Notes: generated by a model not told the origin, from the letters alone. DNA of 64,000 bases from an uncultured Myxococcales bacterium (GCA_903929795.1 CAIYWC010000040.1:1-64000); one strand, 5' to 3'; numbered from the stretch's first letter, positions 43,086 through 54,073 are shown. Translations and numbers: made by a program.

Positions 43086-46000
43086 ATGCAGCAGCCGGCC
43101 GCCAATGGAGCCCTGCCCATCGAGGCGGACATCGAGAAAATCGCTGCGGTTTTGCGCGATGACATGACGGCGACCGTCCTGGCTGAGATGGCCAACCGGC
43201 TGTTGCAGCTCGCCGCGTCTGAGCTGCATCCGCGCCTGCGGGCAGCGCTGCTGGATCGCGCGGCGACGCTGTGCAACCACGCAGACCCGCATCGCGCGCT
43301 GAGCCTGTGGCTGGAGGCGTTTCGACTGTTTCCGGATCCGCCGGTCGGCCGGCGGCTGGCAGTGCTGGCTGCGGACGATTTAGGGTTCGCGCGTCTCAAC
43401 CGGCTGGGCCACCTCGTGGACGCGATCGCCGAGCTGACGCCGCCGGCGCATCGCGCGGACGACCTGATTGCGGCCGCGCAGTATCACATCCAGCAGGGTC
43501 ACGGTACGTCGGCGCAAGCGACGCTGGCCAAGCTGGCCGACCTCGCGCCGCTGCACCCGCAGCTGCTGGAACTCTCGGAGATTGCGCTGCAGCAAGCGGA
43601 GGCACGCGCCGAGGCGCTTCAAGCGATGCGGGTCGAGCTGGGGACCGCTCAGGAGGACGATCGTGCGCGGCTGCTCGTGGGCTACGCGGAGATGCTGCTG
43701 CACGGCGACGAACCGCTGACGGAAGCGGCGGCGGCGCTCGCTGATGCCGTGGACGCCGGCGTGGCGACGGCCGAAGTGGCGCCGATGTGGGTCGAAGTGG
43801 CTCGCGCGATGGGCGACGGTCAGGAGTTGGCGCGCGCGCTGGCGCTGGCCCTGCAAGACGAGCACAGCGCGCTGCGGCTGCAATACGCGGACGAGCTGGC
43901 GAATCTCCCCGACATCGAGCAGCGTCATCCGCAAGCGGCGGTCGCGGCGCTGCGCGTCCTGGTGGCGATGGCGCCGGAAGACGCAGCGCTGCAGGCGCGG
44001 CTGGAAGTCGCTGAAGCGTTTGCCCAAGGCGTGGGCGCGGAACCGGCGCTGGAGGCGCTGCGGCTGCGCGCGCTGCAGACGCGCGACCGCGTGCTGGAGT
44101 CGGCGGCGAGCCTGGCGATCGCCCAGGTGGCGCAGACGACAGGTGACCTGGAGAAAGCCGAGCGGCATTTCCGGCGCGTGCGCAGTCTATCGCCGCAGAA
44201 TCCGGAAGCGCTGGATTTCTTTGAGCAATGGTACAGGCGCGCCGGCGATCACCGGCGGCTGTTCGCGGCTTTGACGCAGCGCGCGGCGCAGAGCGATGGC
44301 CGAACGTTGGTGCGGATCGCCTTGGAAATGGCGCAGTTGGCCGAGGGTCCGCTCGCAGCAATCGATCCCGCGACGTCGACGGAGCGGGCGATCGAGGCCT
44401 ATCAGCGCGTGCTGACCGTGCAGCCGGACCACATGGACGCCATCGCCGCGCTGGAGCGGTTGCTGACGGCGGGTCAGCGCTGGCCGGAGCTGGCCGCGCT
44501 TCTGTCGCGGAGCGCCCATGTTTTTGCCCCGCGGGCGGTGATCGACAGCTCGGCGCGCGATTTCGCCATCGCGATCTGGAACCGGCTGGCTGCGCTGAAC
44601 ACCGATCCGGCCCGCCTACCCGATTCCGGTGCGGCCCTGGAAGCGCGGCTGCGCGTGCTGGATTTGGACCCGCGCAACCCGGACGCGCTGCAGGCCGTCG
44701 TGGCGACGCTGCACGAGACCGGCGATTGGCCCGGCGTGCGCGACATGCTGCTGACAGCGGTGGACGCGGCAGAGGACCCGCACGAACTGGCGTCGCTCTC
44801 GCAGCAGCTGGGTGAAGTGTACCGCGACCACCTGAACGACCCGGAGCAGGCGGCGACCTGGCTGGACCGCGCGGCGATGAGCGAGCCGGATCGCGCGGAT
44901 GCGCGGCTGCAGGCGCAGGCGCTCTGGCGCGCGCGGGGCGATCGCGACCGGCTGCTGGACGCGCTGATGACGGACCTGCGCTCGCGCTGGGGCCGTCATC
45001 CGACCGAGATGACCGGTCAGGAAGTGCGTGACTTGACGCCGCCAGCCGAGCGGGACGCGGTCGCGGCGATCCTGGAAGAGGCGGCGCAGCTAGCGGGCCA
45101 CTTGTTGGGCGGCAAGGACAATCCGCAGCAGCAGCGCTTTATCGCCGCGCTGTGGTGCCTGCTGCTGGAGCTGGAGCCGGGACAGCTGCAGGCGTTGGAC
45201 GCGCTGCACACGCTCTGGGCGCACCACGAGCCGACGCAGCTGCGCGAAATGCTGCTGGCTCAGCTGGCGCTGGACGAGCTGACCGACGCGCGGCGGATCG
45301 CCGTGCTGGAGCGCCTGTGCCCGCTGCTGCTGGCGAACGCGGCGGACGACAGCGATTTGGCGCAGCAAGCGCTGACGATCTCGCGCCAGCTGGCTGAGAT
45401 CGCACCGGATTCGCCGATCGCCCGCTCAACGCACCTGCACGCGCTTGTGGCGTTGGGCGACGTGCCGGGGCTGCGGGCCACTTTTGCGTCCGATGACGCC
45501 GGGGCCGCAGAGTTTGCCGAGGCGATCGCCGCCGTTGCCGACGGCAAGCCCCTCGCCGCACGCATCGGCCTGCTGCGGGCCGCTGCCGATGCCGTGACGG
45601 GAACTGGCCAGACGGTGCGCGCGACCGAGCTGCTGGCGGACGCGCTTGAGGCCGCCGAACAGCTGGAAGACGCCGAGGAGCGGCAGCGACACATCGTTGC
45701 GACGGCGGAGGCGCTGCTCACGGCGGCGCGCGCGTCGAGCTTGGTCGGTCTGGAGCGGCTGGCGGTCGAGACGCTGGCGGTGTTCGCGCCGATCGCGGAA
45801 CTGCCGCAGTACAAGAAGATGCGCACGACGCTGCTGGTCACCGCGGGGCTGTGGTCCGACGCGACGGCGGCGGCTGCAGACTGGATCGACGAGTTGGTCG
45901 CGCGGCACGAATTCACACAACTGCCTGAAGCGATTAACGAACTCAAGGAATCGGCGCGGCGCGCTGGCGAGCTGGACGCCGTGCCCCACCGGCTGCTGGC

Positions 46001-49000
46001 TTGGGCGGACGCGGTGCCAGCCGACGCGGGGACCCACACGCTGCGGGTGCCGCTGTGGCTGGACGCGGCGCAGCTGCTGCTGACGGCTGGGCGCGATCTG
46101 CAAACTGCGCGCCATGCCATTGATTTGGCGACGGAATCCAGCCCGAATACCCTGGAAGTCCTGGCGCTGCGCGAGCACGTGTGTACGGAGCAAGCCGACT
46201 GGCCGGCCGTGGTCGCGACGCTGGAGCGCCTGGCCGAGCTGCAAACGGCGCACGAGCGCGCGGACACGCTGATGCGCGCGGCGAACCTGTGCGATCACGC
46301 GCTGGCGGACCCGGCGACGGCCGCGGCGCTGTATCGGCAAGTGCTGGAAGAGACGCCTGAAGCGCTGGAGGCGTGGTACGGCTTGGCGGCGGCGCTGCGC
46401 AACGCGGGATCGCTGGACGAGCGCGCCGATGTACTGGACGCGCTGCTGGCGCGCGACGACTTGAGCCGCGATTCGCGGGCCCGCTTGGCGCTGGAGCGCG
46501 TCGACCTGGCGCACCAGCGTTCGGAACCGGAATACGCCTCGGCGGCGCTGGCTGTGCTGGCGCGGTTGGCCGCGACGCTGGACGCCGATCCGCAAACTGT
46601 GTTGCCGCTGAATGACAGCGAAAACGCGCTGTTGGGCGTGGGCCTGAGCCTGCTGGAAGACCCGATCGAAGGCCCGGCCATCGCCGAGCTCCTGCTGCCG
46701 ATCCTGCGCGCGATGCGCAGCGACGACGCTTCGACCCAGCACGGGCTGCTGCGCTGTCTGGACACGCTTGTCGCGGCGCCGAATGCCACGCCGACCCAGC
46801 GGCAGGCGTGGCTGGATGAAGCAGCGGAGTCCGCGGGAAGCGACCCACAACGGCGCTATGCCGCGGCGCGCGCGCTGGTGGAAACTGCTCCGGAAAATGC
46901 GCACTTGGACGTGCTGGCTGACCGTGCCGCCGACGCGGGCGAGGATGCGGATTGCGACGGCCTGCTGACGGCAATCGCCGCGGGCGAGCAGCCGCCGGAA
47001 CTGCGCAAACACGCCGCGCTGCTACTGGCGAACCGGGGCGCGCTGGCGAATGACACGGCGCGGGCGGTCACCGGGTGGACGCTGCTGCACCAGATGACGC
47101 CCCAAGATCCGCAGCCACTTCAGCAGCTTGCGGAACTGTTTGCTGCGAGCGGCGACACAGACGGCCTGGTCTTCGCCCTGACCGAGCAGACCCGACTGGG
47201 CTACACGGCGGCGCGCGTCGGCGCGTGGCTGCAGCTGGCGAGCTTGCACCTGGACACGCAGCACGACCCGCGGGCCGCGGTCGCGGTGACCACCGAAGCG
47301 CTGGCGGCGCATCCGGGCGACGACCGGCTGTGGGCGTTGCACCTGCGGGCGCTGCGCGAAGCTGGCGAGCCGACGGCGCTGCTAACTGGACTTCAACAGC
47401 GCATTGCGCAAACGGATTTGCCAGACGAGACGGGTTTGGCGCTGCGGCGCGAGCTGGCGGCGCTGCTCGACGACACCCACGATCTGCCGGCGGCGCTGGC
47501 GACGTGGCTGCAGCTGGCGTGCGACGACCCGAACGACGACGAAGCGACCGAGCGCGCGACGGCGGATCTGCTGCAACTGGCGACGGACGCGCTGCCCGAG
47601 GCGCTGGCGGCCGCGGCGCGGTCGCTGACGGACGTGCTGGACCTGCGCGGCGATCGCGATCGGCTGACGGCGGTGCTGACCCTGCGGCTGGCGCACGCGA
47701 CGGCGGCGGAGAAACCGGAATTGCTGGAGCGGCTCGTGCCGCTGCGGGCGCAAGGCCAAGACCCGGCAGGGGCTTTTGACGCGGCGGCGATGCTGTTGGT
47801 GCTGCGTCCGCAGGCGGGCGAGGCGATTGTCCGCGTGCAGCAGCTGGCGCAGACGGCCGCGATCAGCCAAGAACGGCTGGCGGCGACGTTGCTGGCGGCG
47901 GCGGAATCGGCGGATGCGGCGACCCGGGCGGAGCTGCGTGAAGCGGCGCTGGCGGCGCTGCCGGACGATGAGACGACGCTGGCGATTCGCCGGCAGATTT
48001 GCGATGCGGCGCTAGCGGATAGCCCGGACGATGCGGTGTGGCTGCAACGCGCGGATGCGTGGGCCCAGGCGTCCGACGACGACAGCGCGCGGCTGGCCGT
48101 GCTGGCGCGGCGGGTCGCGGTGGCGAAAGACGATGGCGCGCGTCTGGCGCTGCAGCAGGAGCGCGCGCGCCTGGCGGACCATCTGGGCGATCTGCCGACC
48201 GCGCGGCTGGCGTGGCAAGACGTCCTGACGCACCCGGACGCCGATGCGCGCCGGGAAGCGGCGGCGGCGCTCTGTGACGTGTGCGAGCGGCTGGACGATC
48301 ACGCCGGGGAAGCGGCGGCGCTGAGCGCCCTGCGGCAGGAAACCGACGACGCAGAGGCGCGTCTGGCGCTTGCGCTGAAGGCAGCGGCGGCGGCGCAGGG
48401 AGCGGGCGACAACGCGAACGCGCTGGGCATCTTGCAAAACCAGGCCGAAGAGACTCCGCTGGACGAAACGCTGTACCACGGCATCGCCGCGCTGCTGCCG
48501 GCGGGCGCGCAGAAGACGCAGCATCTGGCGCAAGGCTGGCAGCGGATCCTGAAAGACGACGGCGAGCGGCTTGCCGCGGCAAACGCGTGGCTATCGGCGC
48601 ACGGTGACGAGCGCGCGGATGCGTCGTGGCAGCGGCTGACGCAGGTGCTGGATGCCGGCGTGCGCGGAGAAGACCTGTTTGAGCGGCTGGCAGACCTGTC
48701 GGCGGCGGACGACGACGCAGTGGCGATCGCGGCGGGAACACGGCGGGCAGCGCACGCCGCAGACTCGGCTGACTTGGCTGGGGAAATTGCCGCGCGTCAG
48801 CTGCTGCTGGCCCGGCTGGACGGCGACGCTGCGCTGGCGGAGCGCCGGCTGCTGGCGGACCTGCTGGAGCGCGCGGGCGAGCGCACCGAGGCGATCGCGC
48901 ACCTGCGTGTGATTGTGGCGCAAACGTGGGACCGCAGCGTGGCGGAACACGCGCTGGCGCTGGCCCAAGGGTCGCCGCTGGCCGACGAGCTGGCCGCGGA

Positions 49001-52000
49001 GTTTGCCCAAGCCGCGGCGCGGGGCGTAGCCATCGACGATATTCACCAAGTGGCAGATTTCGCAGGAACACCGGCGCTGGCGGAGATCGCGGGCGCGGCG
49101 CTCCTGCACCGCCTGTTGGACACGCCAGACACCGCGCAGCAGGCCACGCTCTTGCACCTGGTGCTGGCCCTGGCGGACGTGCATGGGCTCAAGGCGCTGC
49201 GCGACAAGACGGTCGACGCGGTGGCCGCGGGGCCGCATTTGGTGACGCTGCTGGCCCAGACCGAGGGCGATCCGCTGGTGGCGCCGCTGCGGCTGCGCGC
49301 GGCGGAACAGGCGCTGGAGAACGCGTCGCCAGAGAGCCGGCAAGTCGCGGTGCGGCAACTGGCCGAGCTGCGGGCGTCGGTGGCCGGCGATATCGCCGGC
49401 GCGGTGGACCTGCTGCTGGGCCAAACGGCTGACGGCGATCCGCTGGCGGCGCTGGAGCAAGCCCGAACGCTGGCGGCGCAGCACAACCGTCTGGACGTCT
49501 GGCTGGACGCGGCGCAAGACGCCGTGATGGACGCCGATCTGAGCGCCGAGCAGCGGGCGGAGATTGCCGCCAAGGCGGGCGACGTCGCGGTGCAGCAAGG
49601 CGAACCGGCGCGCGCGGCGGCGCTGTGGCAGCTGGTATGGGATGACGACCCGGAGAGCACCGCTGCGCGCGATCGCGTCCTGGCATTCCGGCGGCAGGCG
49701 GGCGATCCGGCGCCACTGGCGACGGCCATCGAACGCGCGATGCTGCTGGGCGGCGACGTGGATCGCGGTGCGCTGCGCGTAGAACTGGCTGATTTGAAAC
49801 GCCAACTGGGCAAGCCGCGCGAGGCTCTGCGGTTGCTCCAGGACACCGTGGCGAGCGAGCCTGACCGCACCGACGTGATTCGGGTGGCCGAGAGCCTCCA
49901 GCACGACCCGCACCTGCTGGATGAGACGCTGGAACTGCTGGAACGGCAGTACCGCCACCACGCGCAGTGGCCGCAGCTGGCGGCCGTGCTGCAGCAGCGG
50001 ATGGAACGGACGCAGCGGCCGACCTCGCGGATTGTTCTGGCCCAGGCGCTGGCGACCGTGCAGCAGCAGCACGGCGACGTGGCGAGCGCGGCGGCCGCGC
50101 TACTGACGGCGCTGCGGTCAGGCCCGACGCTGGAGGCGCTGGCGGCGCTGGAGCGCCTGTGCGACGCCAAGACCCAGCCTGCCGCGCTGGAGCAAGCCTA
50201 TGCGCTGATGCTGGATGCCGAGCTGCCGCCGGAGCAGACGGAGACGGTGCTGCGGCGCGCGATCGCGTTTGATCTGGCGCGCGGCGAGAAGGAGTTTGCC
50301 GAGGCGCGCCTGATCGCGCTTGTGTCGCTGCGGCCCGACGACGACGCGGCGTTCGCCCAGCTGAGCGAGCTGCTGAGCTCGATTGACCGCCGCGAAGACC
50401 TGATGGCGGCGTGGCAGGTGCGGCTGGCGGCGCAGCCCCAGGAGCCGCGGCAGCGCGAAGGCCTGCGCGAAGTGGCGGCGCTGGCGCGCGCGCTCGGTCA
50501 CCTGGACGTGGCGGTGAATGCCGCGCAGACGTGGCTGGATCAGGCGCCCGATGACGTGGATGCCCTGGAAGTGCTGGCGGATCTGCTGCGGGAGACCGAG
50601 CAGCCCGCGGAGCTTGCGGCGGTGCTGGTTCAGCTGGCGCACGTGACTGCAGATCCAGGCGATCGGGCGCGCATCCTCATTGAGACCGCGCGGCAGCACG
50701 AGCGCTTGGGCGATATCGACGCGCAGCACGCCTCGTACGAAGGCGCTTTTGACGCGGATCCGGCCAACGACGAGGCTTTTGTGTTCCTGGAGCGCAAAGC
50801 CGGCGCGGATCCGGAGAAGCTGATTCCGCTGTTCGCGCGGCGCAGTGAGGCGCTGCAGCCGGGGCCGTCGCGCACGCTGATGCTGCGCAAGCTTGCGAAC
50901 GCGGCGGCGGAGCTCAATGACGGGACGACGGCGTGTCGCGCGCTGGAGGCGGCGATTGTCGATGATCCAAGCAATGTCGCGGTGTTGGATGAGCTGCTGC
51001 GCATCGCCGAGCAGCAGCACGAGTGGCCGACCTGGCTGCGCACGGCCGACAAACGGCTGGCGGTGGAGACGCGCAAGGAAGGCAAGGCCAGCTTGCGGCG
51101 GCAGATGGCGCGCGTGACGCTGACCGACCAGGTGGACGCGGCGGCAGCGGCCGAGCACATCGCGGCGCTGGAGAAGCTGACGCCGAACGACCCGGCGGTG
51201 GCGCAGTTCAAGACGATGCTGCAAGCCCGGAGCGCCGATCCGCGCGAGGCGGCGGCAGGTCTGGAGGCGCTGTTGAAGGACGCGGTCGACACGGCGACGC
51301 AGACGTCCCTGCACCAGCAGCTGGCCGATTTGTACGCCGGGCCGCTGGACAACCCGGGCAAGGCGATTCGCGAGCTGGTGCGGCTGGTGCAGCTGGATCC
51401 GCGGCGGTGGTCGGCGCGGCGGCGGCTGTGCGACCTGTACAAGGCGCGCAACTCCATGGAAGCCTATGCGGAATCGCTGCGGCAGTGGCTGCAGACGCTG
51501 GGTGACAGCCGCGATGCCAACACGCTGAGCGCCGAGCGGATCAGCCAGCTGGGCGCGCTGCAGCTGGAGCTGGGCGAGGCGCTGGCGGCGGTGGGCCAGG
51601 TGGCGGAAGCCGCGGGCGTGCTGAAGGACGCGCTGGTCTTGAACGGCCACAGCGCGCGGCTGGACGCAATCCTGGCGCAAATGCTGGAAGCCACGAGCGA
51701 CACGGCGGGCGCGGCGGAGCTGGAGGACTGGCTGGTCGGCCACCACGGCCAGGGCGATCGCGAGCAGATGGCGGCGCACGCGCAAAAGGCCGCGCAACTC
51801 TGGGAGCAGCTGGGCGAGCACGCGAAGGCGCGCGACGCGTTCCGCCGGGTGCTGGAAGTGCGCGTGGACGACCCGCTGGCGATGCTGGGCCAGGGTCGGG
51901 CGTGCCTGGATTTGGGCGACACAGACCGGGCACTGCGGCTGTTTGACGCGGTCTCGCGCAACACGAAGGCGTCGCCGAAGTCGCGGGCCGATGCGCTGGT

Positions 52001-52121
52001 CGGCATGGGTCGCTGCCGGATGAGCCGGCTGGCGCTGGATCAGGCGCGCAACTGCTATGAACGCGCGCTGCAGCTGGTGCCGGGTCACCGCGGCGCGCTG
52101 GACGGCCTGTCCGAGCTGTAG
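43086..52121 (+). CDS. Giant tetratricopeptide-type repeat protein (3011 residues)
   Basis: One uninterrupted frame encodes a protein of 3011 residues. It is almost wholly alpha-helical, with repeats of about 34-40 residues rich in Ala, Leu, Asp and Arg. TPR-like fragments recur throughout, such as DLEKAERHFRRVRSLSPQNPEAL near residue 370 (conserved W/L-G-Y-A-F-A-P positions) and LDQARNCYERALQLVPGHRGAL at the very end. No signal peptide, membrane helix or enzyme domain is visible, so it should be a cytoplasmic superhelical scaffold. The ATG at 43086 has AGGAG ten bases upstream and fits the promoter. argC begins 30 bp after the stop. The partner proteins are unknown. Confidence 0.88.
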   Translation: MQQPAANGALPIEADIEKIAAVLRDDMTATVLAEMANRLLQLAASELHPRLRAALLDRAATLCNHADPHRALSLWLEAFRLFPDPPVGRRLAVLAADDLGFARLNRLGHLVDAIAELTPPAHRADDLIAAAQYHIQQGHGTSAQATLAKLADLAPLHPQLLELSEIALQQAEARAEALQAMRVELGTAQEDDRARLLVGYAEMLLHGDEPLTEAAAALADAVDAGVATAEVAPMWVEVARAMGDGQELARALALALQDEHSALRLQYADELANLPDIEQRHPQAAVAALRVLVAMAPEDAALQARLEVAEAFAQGVGAEPALEALRLRALQTRDRVLESAASLAIAQVAQTTGDLEKAERHFRRVRSLSPQNPEALDFFEQWYRRAGDHRRLFAALTQRAAQSDGRTLVRIALEMAQLAEGPLAAIDPATSTERAIEAYQRVLTVQPDHMDAIAALERLLTAGQRWPELAALLSRSAHVFAPRAVIDSSARDFAIAIWNRLAALNTDPARLPDSGAALEARLRVLDLDPRNPDALQAVVATLHETGDWPGVRDMLLTAVDAAEDPHELASLSQQLGEVYRDHLNDPEQAATWLDRAAMSEPDRADARLQAQALWRARGDRDRLLDALMTDLRSRWGRHPTEMTGQEVRDLTPPAERDAVAAILEEAAQLAGHLLGGKDNPQQQRFIAALWCLLLELEPGQLQALDALHTLWAHHEPTQLREMLLAQLALDELTDARRIAVLERLCPLLLANAADDSDLAQQALTISRQLAEIAPDSPIARSTHLHALVALGDVPGLRATFASDDAGAAEFAEAIAAVADGKPLAARIGLLRAAADAVTGTGQTVRATELLADALEAAEQLEDAEERQRHIVATAEALLTAARASSLVGLERLAVETLAVFAPIAELPQYKKMRTTLLVTAGLWSDATAAAADWIDELVARHEFTQLPEAINELKESARRAGELDAVPHRLLAWADAVPADAGTHTLRVPLWLDAAQLLLTAGRDLQTARHAIDLATESSPNTLEVLALREHVCTEQADWPAVVATLERLAELQTAHERADTLMRAANLCDHALADPATAAALYRQVLEETPEALEAWYGLAAALRNAGSLDERADVLDALLARDDLSRDSRARLALERVDLAHQRSEPEYASAALAVLARLAATLDADPQTVLPLNDSENALLGVGLSLLEDPIEGPAIAELLLPILRAMRSDDASTQHGLLRCLDTLVAAPNATPTQRQAWLDEAAESAGSDPQRRYAAARALVETAPENAHLDVLADRAADAGEDADCDGLLTAIAAGEQPPELRKHAALLLANRGALANDTARAVTGWTLLHQMTPQDPQPLQQLAELFAASGDTDGLVFALTEQTRLGYTAARVGAWLQLASLHLDTQHDPRAAVAVTTEALAAHPGDDRLWALHLRALREAGEPTALLTGLQQRIAQTDLPDETGLALRRELAALLDDTHDLPAALATWLQLACDDPNDDEATERATADLLQLATDALPEALAAAARSLTDVLDLRGDRDRLTAVLTLRLAHATAAEKPELLERLVPLRAQGQDPAGAFDAAAMLLVLRPQAGEAIVRVQQLAQTAAISQERLAATLLAAAESADAATRAELREAALAALPDDETTLAIRRQICDAALADSPDDAVWLQRADAWAQASDDDSARLAVLARRVAVAKDDGARLALQQERARLADHLGDLPTARLAWQDVLTHPDADARREAAAALCDVCERLDDHAGEAAALSALRQETDDAEARLALALKAAAAAQGAGDNANALGILQNQAEETPLDETLYHGIAALLPAGAQKTQHLAQGWQRILKDDGERLAAANAWLSAHGDERADASWQRLTQVLDAGVRGEDLFERLADLSAADDDAVAIAAGTRRAAHAADSADLAGEIAARQLLLARLDGDAALAERRLLADLLERAGERTEAIAHLRVIVAQTWDRSVAEHALALAQGSPLADELAAEFAQAAARGVAIDDIHQVADFAGTPALAEIAGAALLHRLLDTPDTAQQATLLHLVLALADVHGLKALRDKTVDAVAAGPHLVTLLAQTEGDPLVAPLRLRAAEQALENASPESRQVAVRQLAELRASVAGDIAGAVDLLLGQTADGDPLAALEQARTLAAQHNRLDVWLDAAQDAVMDADLSAEQRAEIAAKAGDVAVQQGEPARAAALWQLVWDDDPESTAARDRVLAFRRQAGDPAPLATAIERAMLLGGDVDRGALRVELADLKRQLGKPREALRLLQDTVASEPDRTDVIRVAESLQHDPHLLDETLELLERQYRHHAQWPQLAAVLQQRMERTQRPTSRIVLAQALATVQQQHGDVASAAAALLTALRSGPTLEALAALERLCDAKTQPAALEQAYALMLDAELPPEQTETVLRRAIAFDLARGEKEFAEARLIALVSLRPDDDAAFAQLSELLSSIDRREDLMAAWQVRLAAQPQEPRQREGLREVAALARALGHLDVAVNAAQTWLDQAPDDVDALEVLADLLRETEQPAELAAVLVQLAHVTADPGDRARILIETARQHERLGDIDAQHASYEGAFDADPANDEAFVFLERKAGADPEKLIPLFARRSEALQPGPSRTLMLRKLANAAAELNDGTTACRALEAAIVDDPSNVAVLDELLRIAEQQHEWPTWLRTADKRLAVETRKEGKASLRRQMARVTLTDQVDAAAAAEHIAALEKLTPNDPAVAQFKTMLQARSADPREAAAGLEALLKDAVDTATQTSLHQQLADLYAGPLDNPGKAIRELVRLVQLDPRRWSARRRLCDLYKARNSMEAYAESLRQWLQTLGDSRDANTLSAERISQLGALQLELGEALAAVGQVAEAAGVLKDALVLNGHSARLDAILAQMLEATSDTAGAAELEDWLVGHHGQGDREQMAAHAQKAAQLWEQLGEHAKARDAFRRVLEVRVDDPLAMLGQGRACLDLGDTDRALRLFDAVSRNTKASPKSRADALVGMGRCRMSRLALDQARNCYERALQLVPGHRGALDGLSEL

Positions 52122-52151
52122 CCGACAGATTTCAAGAACTTGGAGATCGCG

Positions 52152-53237
52152 ATGCCTGACGCCATCCTCGCAAACCTGCCGCGGCCGGTCCGCGTGGCAA
52201 TTGTCGGGGCGACGGGCTACGGCGGCGCAGAGCTGATTCGCCAGCTGGCACCGCGCGCGGATATCCGGCTGACGCGGCTGATCGCCAAGGACGGAATTGG
52301 CAAGCGTATCGGCGACATCCACCTGTCGCTGGCGGCGCTGACGCAGCTGGTGGATTTGCGCGTGGAGGATGCGGAGCCCGAGGCGGTCGCGCCGGACGCG
52401 GACGTCGTGTTCATCGGCCTGCCGCACCGGGTGAGCGCGCAAGTTGGCGCAAAGTATAGCGATTTGGGCTGCGCCGTCATCGATCTGTCCGGCGACTACC
52501 GGCTGCGCGACCGCACGACCTACGAGCATTTCTACGAAACGCAGCATCCTCATCCAGAGCGGCTTGGCACTTTTGTCTATGGTTTGCCAGAGTTCCAGCG
52601 CGCGGCGATCGCCCGTTCACGGCGAATCGCGAGTCCCGGCTGTTTCGCCACGACGATCGCCCTGGCCTTGTGGCCGCTCGCGCGCGCGGGGCTGCTGAGC
52701 GGCTGCGTACAAGTTTCTGCAATGACTGGATCTTCTGGATCGGGCGCGAATGCGCAGCCCGGGACGCACCACCCGCTGCGGGCGCAGACGCTGCGGCCGT
52801 ACAAGCCGCTGGCCCATCAGCATGTACCCGAAATTATTCAGACTTTGACCGACGAAGGCGCCCGCAATTTGACGTTGGCGTTCGTGCCCGTCTCCGCGCC
52901 GCTGGTGCGCGGCATTCTCGCGACGTGTTTTGCCGAAGTGCCGGCGGAAGTCGACACCGCCCGGCTCAACGCGCTGCTACACGACGCCTACGACCGCGAG
53001 CCGCTGATCCGCGTGCTGGACGGGCGCCTGCCGGAAGTGAACGCCGTGGCGGGTAGCATGTACGTGGAAGTGTCTGGAACAGCTGGTGAACTTCGCGATG
53101 GCAAGCGTACGGTCGTGCTGCACGCGGCGCTCGACAACCTGATCAAGGGCGGCGCGGGCCAGGCGGTGCAGTCGCTGAACGTGATGCTCGGGATCGACGA
53201 GTTTACCGGGCTGTTGCAGCCCGCGCAGTGGCCGTAG
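52152..53237 (+). CDS. argC: N-acetyl-gamma-glutamyl-phosphate reductase
   Basis: This enzyme carries out the third step of arginine synthesis, NADPH reduction of N-acetylglutamyl phosphate to the semialdehyde. The 361-residue protein has the nucleotide-binding start VAIVGATGYGGAELIRQL, the catalytic Cys164 in SPGCFAT and the conserved block GTHHPLRAQTLRPYK, followed by HQHVPEI. The ATG at 52152 has GGAG six bases upstream; a TTG at 52140 is less likely. argB follows after 3 bp, so the two steps are encoded together. Confidence 0.95.
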   Translation: MPDAILANLPRPVRVAIVGATGYGGAELIRQLAPRADIRLTRLIAKDGIGKRIGDIHLSLAALTQLVDLRVEDAEPEAVAPDADVVFIGLPHRVSAQVGAKYSDLGCAVIDLSGDYRLRDRTTYEHFYETQHPHPERLGTFVYGLPEFQRAAIARSRRIASPGCFATTIALALWPLARAGLLSGCVQVSAMTGSSGSGANAQPGTHHPLRAQTLRPYKPLAHQHVPEIIQTLTDEGARNLTLAFVPVSAPLVRGILATCFAEVPAEVDTARLNALLHDAYDREPLIRVLDGRLPEVNAVAGSMYVEVSGTAGELRDGKRTVVLHAALDNLIKGGAGQAVQSLNVMLGIDEFTGLLQPAQWP

Positions 53238-53240
53238 CGG

Positions 53241-54071
53241 ATGGCGCAGACCCGCAAAATTCTTGTCAAAGTCGGCGGCGAGACGCTGCTTGCGGCGGAC
53301 GACCGTGCGCGGCTGGCGGCGGACTTGGCCGCGGTGCTGGCGGCGGATCCGGCGCGGCGGCTGTGCGTCGTCCATGGGGCGGGGCCGCAGATTACGGCGC
53401 TGGGTCAGCGGTTGGGCTTGCAATCGACGTTTCGCGCCGGGCGCCGCGTGACCGATGCGCCGATGCTCGATGCGGTGGCGATGGCGATGTGCGGGCAAGT
53501 CGGTCCGGCGCTGTTGGCGGCGTGCCTCGCGGCCGAGCTACCGGCGGTATCGACCCCGGCGGCTTCCGGCGGACTGGCGGTGGGCCAAAAGCGGCCGCCT
53601 AAGGCGGTCCCCGGCGAGCCGGGTCCGGTGGATTACGGTCTGGTGGCTGACCTGGCGGCGGTGGACGCGCGGCTGCTGGACGCGCTGTGGGCCGCGGGCT
53701 TCGTGCCGCTGCTGTCGTCGCTGGTCAGCGATCCGCACGGCCAACTGCTGAATTTGAATGCGGATAGTCTGGTGACCGGGCTGACCCGGCAGCTCGCGTT
53801 CACCGACGTCGTGCTGGTGACAGGCGTTCCGGGCGTGTTTCGCGACCTGCAGGACCCGGCGACGCACCTGCCGGAGCTGCGCGCGGCCGAGATCGACGGG
53901 CTCATCGCTTCCGGCGCGGTGCAAGGCGGGATGATCGTCAAGCTGCAGGAAGTGCAGGAGATTTTGGCACGCGGTGCGCAAACGGTGTGGATCGTCGGGT
54001 TTCGCGAGCCGGGCGCGATCGCGGACGCGCTGGCGGGCAACCCGGGCCTGCGGACGCGCGTCCGGGCCTGA
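53241..54071 (+). CDS. argB: N-acetylglutamate kinase
   Basis: This enzyme phosphorylates N-acetylglutamate, the step before ArgC. The 276-residue protein has the amino-acid kinase start ILVKVGGETLL, the loop VVHGAGPQI (usually GGGP), the RRVTDAPMLDAV motif and the C-terminal nucleotide site FTDVVLVTGVPGVF. The first Gly-rich loop has Ala in place of one Gly, which is tolerated in some family members. It starts 3 bp after argC and ends 2 bp before the convergent glmU stop, so no terminator fits between them. Confidence 0.93.
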   Translation: MAQTRKILVKVGGETLLAADDRARLAADLAAVLAADPARRLCVVHGAGPQITALGQRLGLQSTFRAGRRVTDAPMLDAVAMAMCGQVGPALLAACLAAELPAVSTPAASGGLAVGQKRPPKAVPGEPGPVDYGLVADLAAVDARLLDALWAAGFVPLLSSLVSDPHGQLLNLNADSLVTGLTRQLAFTDVVLVTGVPGVFRDLQDPATHLPELRAAEIDGLIASGAVQGGMIVKLQEVQEILARGAQTVWIVGFREPGAIADALAGNPGLRTRVRA

Positions 54072-54073
54072 GG

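Noticed and set aside
50118-52553. 811-codon open frame antisense to the giant repeat gene and argC
   Set aside because: Composition is Arg/Gln/Leu-rich without motifs; the sense frame has TPR-like repeats and argC homology.
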